From: Phaeobacter sp. 22II1-1F12B
GTDB taxonomy: Bacteria; Pseudomonadota; Alphaproteobacteria; Rhodobacterales; Rhodobacteraceae
Assembly: GCF_002210165.1 (NCBI RefSeq)
Contig: NZ_AQQP01000002.1
Coordinates: forward strand, 62,001 to 126,000
Length of the DNA stretch: 64,000 nucleotides
Direction of reading: 5' to 3'
Shown here: positions 16,264-25,411 of the stretch, one piece after another
How positions within the stretch are numbered: position 1 is the first letter of the stretch
How the letters are laid out: each line of letters begins with the position of its first letter
Made by a program: the position numbers and the translations under genes
The notes under the pieces: generated by a model
What the model saw: only the letters and a program-made list of their open reading frames with translations
The model's database searches: none
What the model was told of the DNA's origin: nothing

Positions 16264-17853
16264 ATGTCCATGGATACGCCGCAGAAACAGACAGCCGTCG
16301 ACTGGGTGGAAGAAAACACGCCCCAGCTGTCACAGGATCACAAGACGATCTTCGATTTCCACGAACCGTCGTGGCGCGAATACAAATCCGCCAAATGGTA
16401 CGTGGAGCGCCTGCGCGCCGAGGGTTTCACGGTCGAGGAAGGCTCGGGCGGGATGCCCACCGCGTTTTGCGCGGAATGGTCCAATGGCGAAGGCCCGACC
16501 ATCGGGGGCTACGCTGAATATGACGCGGTGCCCGGCATGTCGCAGGACGCGGTTCCCTATCGCGCGCCGCGCCCCGGCACCAACCGCTATGCCGCTGGCC
16601 ATACCGATCCTCACTCCGGTCTCGGGATCGGGTCGTTCGCGGGTTTCCTCGCGGCCAAGCATGCGATGGAAAAGCATGACATCAAGGGCCGCCTGAAGTT
16701 CTTTGGCGAACCGGCGGAAAAGATGTGCGGCTCGAAGCCGGTCCACGCGACCAAGGGCTATTACAACGATCTCGACGCCGCGATCAGCTTTCACCCCCAC
16801 AGCTTTGCGAACATGGGCAACAGCTGCTTCTGGGATACTCACAGCGCCCCCTACTGGAGCCGCATCTACACCTTCCGCTGCGACGAACCGGAAACATGGC
16901 AGTCCAGCAAGGCCGACGGTGGGCTCGCCCATAAACACTTCACCGCCCGTGCCCCCGGCGCCATCGACGCGGTATGCATGATGTACACCTCCGGCAAGTA
17001 CATGAAGGAATCCATGCTTCCCCATCAGGGCAGCTGGAGCCTTAACGAATTCATCGTCCAAGCCGGTCAGGCCACCGCCGACAACATCGCACCGGGCTTT
17101 TCGCAGATCCAGTATTCGCTGCGCGCACCCCTGCTCGACATGTGCGAAAGCGTCTTCGAAGTGCTCGACCGCAATGCCGAACATTGCGCCGCGATGGCCC
17201 ATTGTACCGTGGAAAAAGCATGGGTCACCCGCACCCGCGCCGGCCTCCCCAACCATGCAATGGCCAGCGTAACATGGGAGAATCTGCAAAAGGTCGGCGC
17301 GCCGCAATGGAGCGAAAAGGCCCGCGAATTCGGGCGCGAGATCCTTGCGGGCCTCGGCTATGAAAACGTCGAAGACCCTTTCGTCCCCGAAATCCAGAAA
17401 CTCACCAGCCCGCAGGACGGCGAGGCCGTGTTCCGCCAGCAGCTTCCGTCATGGCAGATGCATCTCGCGGCGGATGACTACGTCGACTACACGTGGCACG
17501 CGCCGACCGTCCGCCTTTATATCGGTCGCCCGACGCTTCAGATGCCCGATGGCGCACGCTGCCCGGAATGGGCGCGGCTGGCGATGGGCGGGGTTGCCGA
17601 TTGCATCGACCCGATGTGGATCACCGCTGGCAAGGTGATCGGTGCCACCATCATCGACCTGCTCACCGACGGCGAAACGCTCGATAAGGCGCAGGCCGAA
17701 TTCCGCGACCGCACCGGTGGTGGCATCGGCGGCGATAAATGGGTCGCGCCCCTGCTGCCTGCCGATTACGAACCGCCGGTCTTCTACAAATGGCCCGAAT
17801 ACGTTGAAACAGTTCGCGGCGAGGAATGGTCCATTCCTTACACTTTCAGCTGA
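16264..17853 (+). CDS. M20-family amidohydrolase (AbgB/aminobenzoyl-glutamate hydrolase-like)
   Basis: The 529-residue protein resembles M20D amidohydrolases of the AbgB type. Metal-site motifs are present: GGYAEYDAVPGMSQ, AAGHTDPHSGLGIGS, LKFFGEPAEKMCGSKP and FHPHSFANMGNSC. It is longer than the simple M20 amidases because of an inserted segment near residues 180-260. It probably removes an N-acyl or peptide group from the compound imported by the adjacent ABC system; AGGAAAG precedes the ATG by a few bases. Confidence 0.82.
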   Translation: MSMDTPQKQTAVDWVEENTPQLSQDHKTIFDFHEPSWREYKSAKWYVERLRAEGFTVEEGSGGMPTAFCAEWSNGEGPTIGGYAEYDAVPGMSQDAVPYRAPRPGTNRYAAGHTDPHSGLGIGSFAGFLAAKHAMEKHDIKGRLKFFGEPAEKMCGSKPVHATKGYYNDLDAAISFHPHSFANMGNSCFWDTHSAPYWSRIYTFRCDEPETWQSSKADGGLAHKHFTARAPGAIDAVCMMYTSGKYMKESMLPHQGSWSLNEFIVQAGQATADNIAPGFSQIQYSLRAPLLDMCESVFEVLDRNAEHCAAMAHCTVEKAWVTRTRAGLPNHAMASVTWENLQKVGAPQWSEKAREFGREILAGLGYENVEDPFVPEIQKLTSPQDGEAVFRQQLPSWQMHLAADDYVDYTWHAPTVRLYIGRPTLQMPDGARCPEWARLAMGGVADCIDPMWITAGKVIGATIIDLLTDGETLDKAQAEFRDRTGGGIGGDKWVAPLLPADYEPPVFYKWPEYVETVRGEEWSIPYTFS

Positions 17854-17878
17854 ACCCCAGACACGCACGGAGACAAAC

Positions 17879-18886
17879 ATGTCGATCATGACCGAACATG
17901 AATATCGGTATAACAATCTGATCAAGGAATTCGGGTCAAAGGCCGAACCCGCCTTTGAAAGCGAAGAGCAGCAGGTCAATGTCTGGGGCCGCCGCTGGGG
18001 CTGCAACAACGATGTGGGCCAGCTTCGCATGGTGCTCATGCACCGCCCCGGCGACGAAATGAACGTCGTCGACCCGTCGAAAAAGCTGAACGACATCGGC
18101 GCATGGGGCGACGTCAAGGCGGGCTGGTACTGGCGCGGGCCGGAACTTCCCGATTTCGACGAAATGCGCTCCCAGCATGACGAATACGTCAAGGTGCTGC
18201 GCGAGGAAGGGGCCGAGGTCGTCTATCTCGACAAATGCGCCGAAGGTAAGATGAAGTCGGTCTATTGCCGCGACAGCGTGATAGCCGTTGATGGTGGTGC
18301 GATCGTCACCCGCATGGGCCCGCCGATCCGCCGGGGCGAAGAGCTGCCCGTCACGCGGACGCTCGCCAATCTCGGCATGCCGATCCTGCGCACCATTTCC
18401 GGCACCGGCCTGATGGAGGGCGGAAGCTTTGCCTTCCTGAACCCGACCAATGCCGTCGTCGGCATTTCCTCGCGCGTGAACGAGGAAGGCGCGCGCCAGG
18501 TCGAAGAAATCCTGAACGCGCAAGGCGTTACCCTCCACCGCGTCGACCTGACCGGCTACCGCCTGCACCTCGATGGCAACTTCGTGATGATCGACACGCA
18601 TACGGCTTTTCTGAACCCGACGCTGCTGCCCTTTACCTTCCTCGAAAAGCTGGAAGAGCTGGGCATCCAGATGGTCGATGTCAGCCCCGACGATCACCCC
18701 GGTGTTCTGAACGTGCTGGCGACCCGCCCGGGCCGCGTGATCGTCGGCCACGGAATCTCCGAGCGCACGCAGGAAAAGCTGGAAAAGGCGAGTATTTCGA
18801 CCCGTTACGTCGAATACGACAAGGTCGCCCAAGGCGGCGGCGGTCTGCACTGCTCGACCGGCCCGCTTATCCGCGATCCTCTCTGA
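17879..18886 (+). CDS. Guanidino-group hydrolase/amidinotransferase-superfamily protein (DDAH or arginine-deiminase-like)
   Basis: The 335-residue protein carries the superfamily catalytic set: R131-D132 in YCRDS, E180 in GLMEGGS, H230 in YRLHLDGNF and nucleophile C325 in GGLHCSTGPL. It acts on a guanidino compound, releasing ammonia, an alkylamine or ornithine-like product. It differs clearly from the shorter DDAH at 4842. I take the ATG at 17879, preceded by CGGAGA; the frame is open far upstream inside the M20 gene. It is the last gene of the importer operon. Its exact substrate cannot be told from sequence. Confidence 0.82.
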   Translation: MSIMTEHEYRYNNLIKEFGSKAEPAFESEEQQVNVWGRRWGCNNDVGQLRMVLMHRPGDEMNVVDPSKKLNDIGAWGDVKAGWYWRGPELPDFDEMRSQHDEYVKVLREEGAEVVYLDKCAEGKMKSVYCRDSVIAVDGGAIVTRMGPPIRRGEELPVTRTLANLGMPILRTISGTGLMEGGSFAFLNPTNAVVGISSRVNEEGARQVEEILNAQGVTLHRVDLTGYRLHLDGNFVMIDTHTAFLNPTLLPFTFLEKLEELGIQMVDVSPDDHPGVLNVLATRPGRVIVGHGISERTQEKLEKASISTRYVEYDKVAQGGGGLHCSTGPLIRDPL

Positions 18887-18891
18887 AGACA

Positions 18892-18920
18892 AAGGGGTGG
18901 CGCTTACTGCGCCACCCCTT
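18892..18920. terminator. Bidirectional hairpin between convergent genes
   Basis: A 12-bp perfect stem (18892-18903 with 18909-18920) has a 5-base loop containing the LysR stop codon start. The minus-strand side is followed by TTTGTCTT, so it may terminate the lysR transcript. The plus-strand side lacks a U-run. Confidence 0.6.
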
Positions 18921-19812
18921 CCCGATCCAGGGACCCCACCTCGCTCAGGACGATCTCTTTCAGATGATCCCGAAAGGCGACGGCCGCCGGCGCCAGATAG
19001 GCACCGCGCTTTTCCAGCAACCCAATATCACGCCAGATCGCGCCTTCCGCGCCATGAAATGGCAGGCTGGTCAGCCCCGTTTCCGGCGGCACCGCCAGTT
19101 CCGGCAGAATCGTCACCCCGATCCCCTGCCGTACCAGCGCAGTCAACGAAGTCATATTCCGGACCATCAACCGCGGACCGGTGCTGACCTCCACAAGGTC
19201 ACTGCCCGGTATCACTGCGGTCGACCCGTTCGCGATCACAGTCTCTGTGTTTAGATCCGCGAAAGTCACGGGCCTGCCAAGCCCGGACAGCCTGTGCCCC
19301 TCGCCGCACAGAACCACGAACCGATCCGACATCAGCCTTTCGAACTCTACCTGCGCCCCCCGATGCGGCCGCCCGGCCACGCCGAAATCGATCGCCCCGG
19401 TTTCGACCAGCGACACGATGCTATTCGTATCCGCGTCCATCAGGTCCAGCTCGACCTCGGGGCGCGTTTCCAGAAAACTGGAGATCGCAAGCGGCATGAT
19501 CCGGTAGCCAATGGACGGCACCGTGGCAAGGTTCACCCGCCCGACCTCATTGCGCGCAAAGGCCCGGATCGACTCCGTCGCCCGCTCGAAAGAGTCGATC
19601 TCCGCACGGGCGATGGCATAAACATGCCGCCCCAGATTACTCAGCTTTGCCTTGCGGTCGCCGTCGAACAGGGCACCGCCGATCTCCTCTTCAAGCTGCT
19701 TCAGACTCATGGAAACCGCCGCCGGGGAACGCCCGCGCCGCTCTGCCGCATGCAGGATGTTGCCCGCCTCGGCCACCGCCACGAACATTTTCAGCGCTTC
19801 GTGTTTTATCAT
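18904..19812 (-). CDS. LysR-family transcriptional regulator
   Basis: The 302-residue protein starts with a LysR winged helix-turn-helix (MFVAVAEAGNILHAAERRGRSPAAVSMSLKQLEEEIGG) followed by a periplasmic-binding-like effector domain with LATVPSIGYRIMPLAI. I chose the ATG at 19810-19812, where LysR similarity begins, over an in-frame start 20 codons upstream. It is divergent from the dipeptidase-like gene and probably activates that operon. Confidence 0.9.
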   Translation of the reverse strand: MIKHEALKMFVAVAEAGNILHAAERRGRSPAAVSMSLKQLEEEIGGALFDGDRKAKLSNLGRHVYAIARAEIDSFERATESIRAFARNEVGRVNLATVPSIGYRIMPLAISSFLETRPEVELDLMDADTNSIVSLVETGAIDFGVAGRPHRGAQVEFERLMSDRFVVLCGEGHRLSGLGRPVTFADLNTETVIANGSTAVIPGSDLVEVSTGPRLMVRNMTSLTALVRQGIGVTILPELAVPPETGLTSLPFHGAEGAIWRDIGLLEKRGAYLAPAAVAFRDHLKEIVLSEVGSLDREGVAQ

Positions 19813-19925
19813 GCCCGGTGCGCCCGTTTCAATTTTCCTGAAACAAATGCCAGAAGTTTCGATTTGCCTCAAGCGGCCCGATTGTCATCAACTGAGGACA
19901 ACCTTTGCCGACACGAGATCTGACC

Positions 19926-20915
19926 ATGCAGGACACAGCCGACACTCGTCCCCTCCTGATCGACGGGCTTCAATATTGCGACTGGTCCGAAGACGTCTTC
20001 AGAGAGCTGGTTGAAACCGGCATGACCGCGATCCATGCGACCGTCACCTATCACGGCAATTTCCAGATGTTCGTGCAGGACGTGATCGAATGGAACCGGC
20101 TGTTCGAAACCTATCCGCAATACATCATCAAGGGCCGCAGCGCCGCCGACATACTCACCGCGAAAGCCACAGGAAAAACGGCCGTCTTTTTAGGGTCGCA
20201 GAACCCGTCGCCAATGGAGGACAACCTTGGGCTCTTCGAGGTTGCCCATGACATGGGTCTGCGCGTCATGCAGCTGACCTATAACACGCAAAGCGCCTAT
20301 GGTTCCGGCTGTTTCGAGGCCACCGACAACGGCATTTCGCTCATGGGTCGCGAAGCCATCGCCGAAATGAACCGCCTCGGGATGCTGATCGACATGAGCC
20401 ACAGCGGCCCGATCTCGACCCTTCAGGCCATCGACCTGTCGCAACGCCCGATTTCGATCACCCATGCCAATCCGTCATTCTGGCACGACTCTCCGCGCAG
20501 CAAGAGCAATGACATCCTGCGCGCGCTCGGACAGACTGGCGGCATGCTTGGATTCTCTCTCTACGCCCACCACTTGCGCAACGGCGCCGATTGCACGCTC
20601 GGGAATTTCTGCGAAATGGTCGCAAAAACTGCCGAGATCATCGGCCCCGACAACATCGGCATCGGCAGCGATCTCTGCCAGAACCGTCCTGACAGCGCAG
20701 TGGCATGGATGCGCAACGGCATGTGGCGCAAGGACAGGCAGCCAGTCGCCTTCCCCGATCAGCCGCCGTGGTTCAGCAGGGTCAGCCACTTTCCCGGCAT
20801 CACCGACGGGCTGCGGAAGGCCGGGTTTTCCAAGGCTGAAACGGATGGCATCATGGGCGGCAACTGGATGCGTTTCTTCGAGAGCGCCTTCCAGCCCGCC
20901 GTGTCACAGGGGTAG
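19926..20915 (+). CDS. Membrane-dipeptidase-like protein (M19 family) with altered metal ligands
   Basis: The 329-residue TIM-barrel protein follows the renal dipeptidase family, with DMSHSGP (H159), ITHANP (H180) and IGSDL (D249). Two normal ligand motifs are changed: the N-terminal H-x-D reads GLQYCD (residues 14-19), and the Glu of the family's VEGG segment is replaced by SQNPSP (91-96). Hence the binuclear zinc site seems incomplete, and the protein may do a different reaction or use one metal. The ATG at 19926 is preferred to a TTG at 19905. It leads an operon with two unknown proteins. Confidence 0.8.
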   Translation: MQDTADTRPLLIDGLQYCDWSEDVFRELVETGMTAIHATVTYHGNFQMFVQDVIEWNRLFETYPQYIIKGRSAADILTAKATGKTAVFLGSQNPSPMEDNLGLFEVAHDMGLRVMQLTYNTQSAYGSGCFEATDNGISLMGREAIAEMNRLGMLIDMSHSGPISTLQAIDLSQRPISITHANPSFWHDSPRSKSNDILRALGQTGGMLGFSLYAHHLRNGADCTLGNFCEMVAKTAEIIGPDNIGIGSDLCQNRPDSAVAWMRNGMWRKDRQPVAFPDQPPWFSRVSHFPGITDGLRKAGFSKAETDGIMGGNWMRFFESAFQPAVSQG

Positions 20916-20922
20916 CAGACGC

Positions 20923-22602
20923 ATGGACAGCGCAAGTCCAGCATTGAACCGGCGCACCCCGGATGAGGTGATGACGCTCACAACGCTCGGCGCGATGTTC
21001 CCCACACGCCTCAGTTTCATGCGGCTCCTGCTGCGCCGGATGGCCCACGAAAAATGGCAGATGGATGCTCCCCTGCTTTCGCTGGATGCGCAGGGCTATG
21101 GAACGGCGGTCTACACCATCCGGACACCCGAACGCGCCTATAGCCTCGTGGCTTTTTCCCAGGCAATCCCCGATGAGCGTCGCACCGACCGGGTCATCGC
21201 AGAGGTCTGGGACACTACCTATGTGCTTTATGACGGCATCCCCGATCAGGCCGAGATGGACCGGCTGGCTAATTGCGTCCCGCTGCAAGAGGCCGGACGT
21301 TTCACGCCCCGCGAAATTGTTCTGTCGCGCGCAAACAAAAGCATTCGGATGTTCGAGCACGTAGCGGATAAACTGGCCAACGGCGAACAACCCGCGCTCG
21401 CCGACCTGCGCCGCGTAGGCTACCTGATGCGGACCACCGCCGTTTACGGCAATGGCAAGTTCGGCGTCGCAGATCGCAGCCGGATAGCGGATCGCGCGGA
21501 ATTCCAGGCGCCTTTTCAGGCGGAAATGCTGACCGTCTGGCTGATCCGTCTCTTCACCCTCGACCTCGTCGAACATGTCGCGCGGCATCGCGGCGGCGCA
21601 TCGGCGGTACTCCTTGCCGGGCATATCCGACGGTTCATCGGGATCGGGAATGCAACCGGGCTCGGCATGGCCCCCTTCCTCATCAATCACCCCGAGCTGA
21701 TCGGTCGCTGGATCGAAGCGCGTGAAACCGCCGTCGCGCGGGTTCGTGCCATCGCCAACCCCACGCAAACCGAGATCGGAACGTTCCTCAGTTGCGCCGA
21801 ACGCGCCCTTTCGCATCTTTGCGAATGGCAGGTCGAAGATGACGGCTATGCCGCTCGTATCCGAGCGACGACCGGTGAAATCGAAAGCTTGGTCACTTGG
21901 ATACGGTCGTTCACCGATCCGACATATCTATGGGATCAAATCACCTGCCATACCTTGGCCAAGTTTTCGCCCGACGGCGCGGAAATGACGCTGAGCCTGA
22001 TCCTCGAACCCTACGGCGATCTTATAGATGATCTGGGAACAAGCATGTCATTGGCCGATGGCACCCCGATCCGCGCCGATCAGCCACTTTCGGACCTGCG
22101 CAGCCGTCTCGTGGCGGCGTATGGCTGGGCGCTCGGTCCGGATATGTCGCAAGAGCAGCGGCGTCACTTCTGGTATGTCTCCGCAGCCAAGCAGGAACCC
22201 CGCCTTGGCGAAATCGGAGAGGACGAAGGCGACGACAAGGCCTTTGCCTTCGACTACGCTTTCCAGGCCCGGTCTCTGCTGGCGGCCATCGACAGCCTTC
22301 CGTCCGATGCCGACGTGGGCTCCCTGCTGCTGCACCACCCGGAGCTGCTCGACATCGTCGAAAGGCTGGAGATCCAGCAGGCGCAGCCCTACGCCGAAAT
22401 TCGTGAAAACCTTGTGGGCCCCGATCTTGTGCCGCTTGCCCTGCTGCGCTGCAAGCTGGCCTTTTTCGGCGCCGCCAAATTCGACCCGCTGTCCGACAAA
22501 TGGCTCCGCGTAACGCTGTTTCAGGGGGCACCCAGCTGCATTGCCGACCTGCAACAGGCACCTGACGACTGGATCTTTTCGCATAGCGGGAGCGAGCACT
22601 GA
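20923..22602 (+). CDS. Conserved protein of unknown function, 559 residues
   Basis: I do not recognise this family. The predicted protein is soluble, without signal peptide or obvious transmembrane span, and rich in Arg, Leu and Asp/Glu helices. Notable stretches are TTLGAMFPTRLSFMRLLLRRM near the N-terminus, the basic and aromatic RTTAVYGNGKFG, and LLAGHIRRFIGIGNATGLGMAPFLINHPEL in the middle. The ATG lies 7 bases after the dipeptidase stop and its stop overlaps the next gene (TGATG), so the three genes form one operon. A role with the altered dipeptidase is likely but its nature is unknown. Confidence 0.75.
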   Translation: MDSASPALNRRTPDEVMTLTTLGAMFPTRLSFMRLLLRRMAHEKWQMDAPLLSLDAQGYGTAVYTIRTPERAYSLVAFSQAIPDERRTDRVIAEVWDTTYVLYDGIPDQAEMDRLANCVPLQEAGRFTPREIVLSRANKSIRMFEHVADKLANGEQPALADLRRVGYLMRTTAVYGNGKFGVADRSRIADRAEFQAPFQAEMLTVWLIRLFTLDLVEHVARHRGGASAVLLAGHIRRFIGIGNATGLGMAPFLINHPELIGRWIEARETAVARVRAIANPTQTEIGTFLSCAERALSHLCEWQVEDDGYAARIRATTGEIESLVTWIRSFTDPTYLWDQITCHTLAKFSPDGAEMTLSLILEPYGDLIDDLGTSMSLADGTPIRADQPLSDLRSRLVAAYGWALGPDMSQEQRRHFWYVSAAKQEPRLGEIGEDEGDDKAFAFDYAFQARSLLAAIDSLPSDADVGSLLLHHPELLDIVERLEIQQAQPYAEIRENLVGPDLVPLALLRCKLAFFGAAKFDPLSDKWLRVTLFQGAPSCIADLQQAPDDWIFSHSGSEH

Positions 22603-23243
22603 TGGAGCTCGCTCTTTCTGAATTCGTCGCCCTGCTAAGCAAGGCCGCGCGGGGTGCGGGTCTCCCTGACGGCCTTGCCCGCCAGAACGCTGCTCTTGTC
22701 ACCCCCCTGCTCGCCACCGGACTTCCCGCTGCGGAAATTGCCGCCCATGTTCTCACGAGTTTTGCGAGCGGCGCTTCGGTGAAAGTAGATTACCGGATCG
22801 ATAGAGAGACCCTGCTTCTCGTCACTGACAAACCGATTTCCACCTTAGCGTCCGGCATCGGTGCGGCGTACTGGCTTGCCGGAGGCGAAGGAAGACGCAT
22901 CGAAGGCAGCGCGCCCGATGACGCCCGATGGCTGCTCGCGGCGGTTGCATATTGTACCCGCGCTGGCGGAAAGCGCTATACGATGAGACAGACAGATGGG
23001 CAGGTTATCGGTGCGACATGTGATGGCGCTGTCATCATGACAAACCCGGTGACTGACATACGGCCCGACAAGTTTGTCATAGAACCCCAAGAGGTTGCGG
23101 CACACCAAACCAGCAAGATACCCGCTGACAGCACCGTGAAGCTCTCGACAGAAATGGTCACGAGCCTGACAACACTGGCCAATTTCACCCTGGTCGCCGA
23201 CTCTGAACGCTCACGCCTTAAGGGTGCAGGCCCCGGAAATTAA
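22602..23243 (+). CDS. Unknown protein, possibly DUF3726
   Basis: The 213-residue protein begins LALSEFVALLSKAARGAGLP, which resembles my recollection of the DUF3726 family found in Rhodobacterales. The N-terminal half is helical and Ala-rich; the C-terminal half has Asp, Thr and Val strands, with no catalytic motif I can name. Its ATG shares a base with the stop of the 559-residue gene, so the two are translationally coupled. It is the last gene of the LysR-linked operon. Confidence 0.65.
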   Translation: MELALSEFVALLSKAARGAGLPDGLARQNAALVTPLLATGLPAAEIAAHVLTSFASGASVKVDYRIDRETLLLVTDKPISTLASGIGAAYWLAGGEGRRIEGSAPDDARWLLAAVAYCTRAGGKRYTMRQTDGQVIGATCDGAVIMTNPVTDIRPDKFVIEPQEVAAHQTSKIPADSTVKLSTEMVTSLTTLANFTLVADSERSRLKGAGPGN

Positions 23244-23543
23244 TCTACCTGAAATTGCCAATCCTTGGGGGAAAAAACTTTTCCTTTGATATTGGATATA
23301 TAGCCATGAATTTCCGTCCGGGACAAAAAACTGCACGAGTTAATGGTTGACAGAATGACTCGCCGCTCAATAGCATGAAAACAGGCAAACTCAACTGAGA
23401 AGAAAGCCACTCACAAAGGACTCGCCGGGACCAATCGACTTGCGAACCAATCACGCGCTAATGGGGTTAGCCGTGGAATTATAATGGGTTAGCAGGATTT
23501 CATTGCGAAGTTCAGCGCGAGAAAGCAGTCGAGCAGAAACGAC
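23244..23543 (+). other. 300-bp gap without a coding gene; possible untranslated transcript
   Basis: No convincing ORF or tRNA fold was found. A TTGACA at 23346-23351 could be a -35 element, and a good -10-like TATAAT occurs at 23480-23485, but they are not paired. The strong terminator that follows at 23544 leaves room for a small RNA, or it may simply end the upstream operon. Confidence 0.3.
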
Positions 23544-23577
23544 ACCGCCCGACATTTTTGTCGGGCGGTATTTTTTT
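23544..23577 (+). terminator. Strong rightward intrinsic terminator
   Basis: CCGCCCGACA (23545-23554) pairs perfectly with TGTCGGGCGG (23559-23568) over TTTT, followed by TATTTTTTT. The U-run is on the plus strand only, so it is not the terminator of nadE, which ends at 23594 on the minus strand. Confidence 0.85.
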
Positions 23578-23593
23578 GTCGACCAGCCTGAAA

Positions 23594-25252
23594 TCACGAC
23601 GGATCGCGCCACCTGTTGGCAATCGGATAGCGCCGGTCGAGCCAGAAAGCCCCCTTGGTCAACCGAGCCCCGGGAGCGGACTGGAACCGCTTGTATTCAC
23701 TGATATAAATCAGCTTTTCGACCTTCTGCGCGATCTCTCGGTCAAAGCCCGCTGCAACGACATCCGCGATCGATCCATTCTGATCCACAAGGATTTCAAG
23801 AATAGCATCAAGTTCCGGGTAATCGGGCAGGCTGTCGCTGTCCTTCTGGTCGGCGCGAAGCTCAGCCGAGGGCGGCTTTTCGATCACACGGACAGGGATG
23901 ACCTCGCCTTCGGGACCCATCATCCAGTCGCGATGATTGGCGTTGCGCCAGCGGCAGGTTTCAAAGACCCGCGTCTTGTAGAGATCCTTGATCGGATTAT
24001 AGCCGCCCGCCATGTCGCCATAGATGGTGGCATACCCCACGGCGACCTCGGACTTGTTGCCGGTGGTCAAAAGCATCTCGCCAAACTTGTTCGACATCGC
24101 CATCAGCAGCAGGCCCCGCAGGCGCGACTGAATGTTCTCTTCTGTCAGGTCGGGTTCACGCCCCTCGAACAGCGGCGCAAGCGTTTCGGTGATCGCCGCC
24201 CTGCCCTTGGTGATCGGCACATAGTCGTAATGGCAGCCCAGCGCCTTGGCGACCGCCTCGGCGTCTTCCAAGGACTCGGGCGAGGTATATTCCGAGGGCA
24301 ACATCACGCAGCGCACATTTTCCGGCCCCAGCGCATCCGAGGCGATTGCGGCGACAATCGCGGAATCCACGCCCCCCGACAGGCCCAGCAGAACTTTCTT
24401 GAACCCGGTCTTGCCCATGTAATCGCGCAGCGCCTGCACCATGACACGGTAATCCTGTTCGTAATTATCCGGGTGCGAGTGTTCCTTGCCCTCAATGATG
24501 CGCCAGCCATCGGGCCCACGCTCAAGATCGACATGCGTGATCTCCTCGTCGAACAGCGGCATCTGAAACGCAAGCCGACCGCCGGGATTCAGGCCAAAGG
24601 TGCCGCCGTCGAACACCTGATCGTCCTGCCCGCCAACCATGTTCAGATAGATCAGCGGCAGGCCGGTTTCGACCACCCGCGCCACCATCTTGTTCAGACG
24701 GGTTTCGAACTTGCCCCGATAGTAGGGCGACCCATTCGGCACGAGCAGGAACTCGGCCCCGGTTTCCGCCAGCGTTTCGGCCACGTCCTCGTGCCACGCA
24801 TCTTCACATATTGGCGAGCCGATACGGGTATTGCCGACCGAATAGGGACCGCCGAGAGGGCCGGAGTCGAAAATCCGAACCTCGTCGAACACCGTCTCAT
24901 TGGGCAGGTGATGCTTCAGAACCGTGCTGGCTATCTTGCCGCCCTTGAGGATGAAATAGGCATTGTAAAGCTCGGTGCCCTCGACCCAAGGCCCGCCAAC
25001 GGCCAGCGCCGGCCCTTCAGCGCAATCCACCGCCAGCTTGCGGACTTCTTCGATAGCAGCGGTATAAAAGGCGGGTTTGCGCACCAGATCCTGCGCGTTG
25101 TAGCCGGTGATGAACATCTCGGTCATCGCCACAAGGTCAGCCCCGGCCTCGCGCCCCTTTTCCCATGCGTCGCGCGCCATCGCGGCATTGCCCGCCAGAT
25201 CGCCGACGGTCGGATTGAGTTGCGCCAAGGTTATGCGGAAACGGTCGCTCAT
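23594..25252 (-). CDS. nadE: Glutamine-dependent NAD+ synthetase
   Basis: The 552-residue enzyme has two domains. The N-terminal nitrilase-like glutaminase (about residues 1-260) shows E46 in MTEMFITGYN, K113-like K in LKHHLPN and Cys in SPICEDAWH. The C-terminal synthetase has the P-loop GLSGGVDSAIVAAIA and LLTTGNKSEVAVGYATIYGD. It converts deamido-NAD+ to NAD+ using glutamine or ammonia. I chose the ATG at 25250-25252, with AGGGGG upstream, over a start five codons earlier. Confidence 0.96.
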   Translation of the reverse strand: MSDRFRITLAQLNPTVGDLAGNAAMARDAWEKGREAGADLVAMTEMFITGYNAQDLVRKPAFYTAAIEEVRKLAVDCAEGPALAVGGPWVEGTELYNAYFILKGGKIASTVLKHHLPNETVFDEVRIFDSGPLGGPYSVGNTRIGSPICEDAWHEDVAETLAETGAEFLLVPNGSPYYRGKFETRLNKMVARVVETGLPLIYLNMVGGQDDQVFDGGTFGLNPGGRLAFQMPLFDEEITHVDLERGPDGWRIIEGKEHSHPDNYEQDYRVMVQALRDYMGKTGFKKVLLGLSGGVDSAIVAAIASDALGPENVRCVMLPSEYTSPESLEDAEAVAKALGCHYDYVPITKGRAAITETLAPLFEGREPDLTEENIQSRLRGLLLMAMSNKFGEMLLTTGNKSEVAVGYATIYGDMAGGYNPIKDLYKTRVFETCRWRNANHRDWMMGPEGEVIPVRVIEKPPSAELRADQKDSDSLPDYPELDAILEILVDQNGSIADVVAAGFDREIAQKVEKLIYISEYKRFQSAPGARLTKGAFWLDRRYPIANRWRDPS

Positions 25253-25411
25253 ACGGCCCCCTGCCATTTCAGTGCTTTGACGTCTTTACCAGATCACCCG
25301 CCGGGGAAAAGCGCTTTGCGGCAAAAGACATTGCCCCAAGGGACCACCTCGCCTAATTTCACCTGTGACCGCACTGAATACCGGCGGCACAACGGGCTGA
25401 CAGGACAAATT

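Noticed and set aside
20464-20922. N-terminal extension of the 559-residue unknown protein
   Set aside because: It overlaps the M19 gene in another frame and shows no conserved pattern; the ATG at 20923 follows the M19 stop directly.
23401-23480. tRNA-like GGTTCG stretch on the minus strand
   Set aside because: The T-arm and acceptor stems cannot be formed, so no tRNA is called.
23558-25411. Long plus-strand open frame of 618 codons running into the MORN gene
   Set aside because: It lies antisense to nadE, whose motifs are complete, and has no family match. The MORN protein has its own RBS and signal peptide at 25412.
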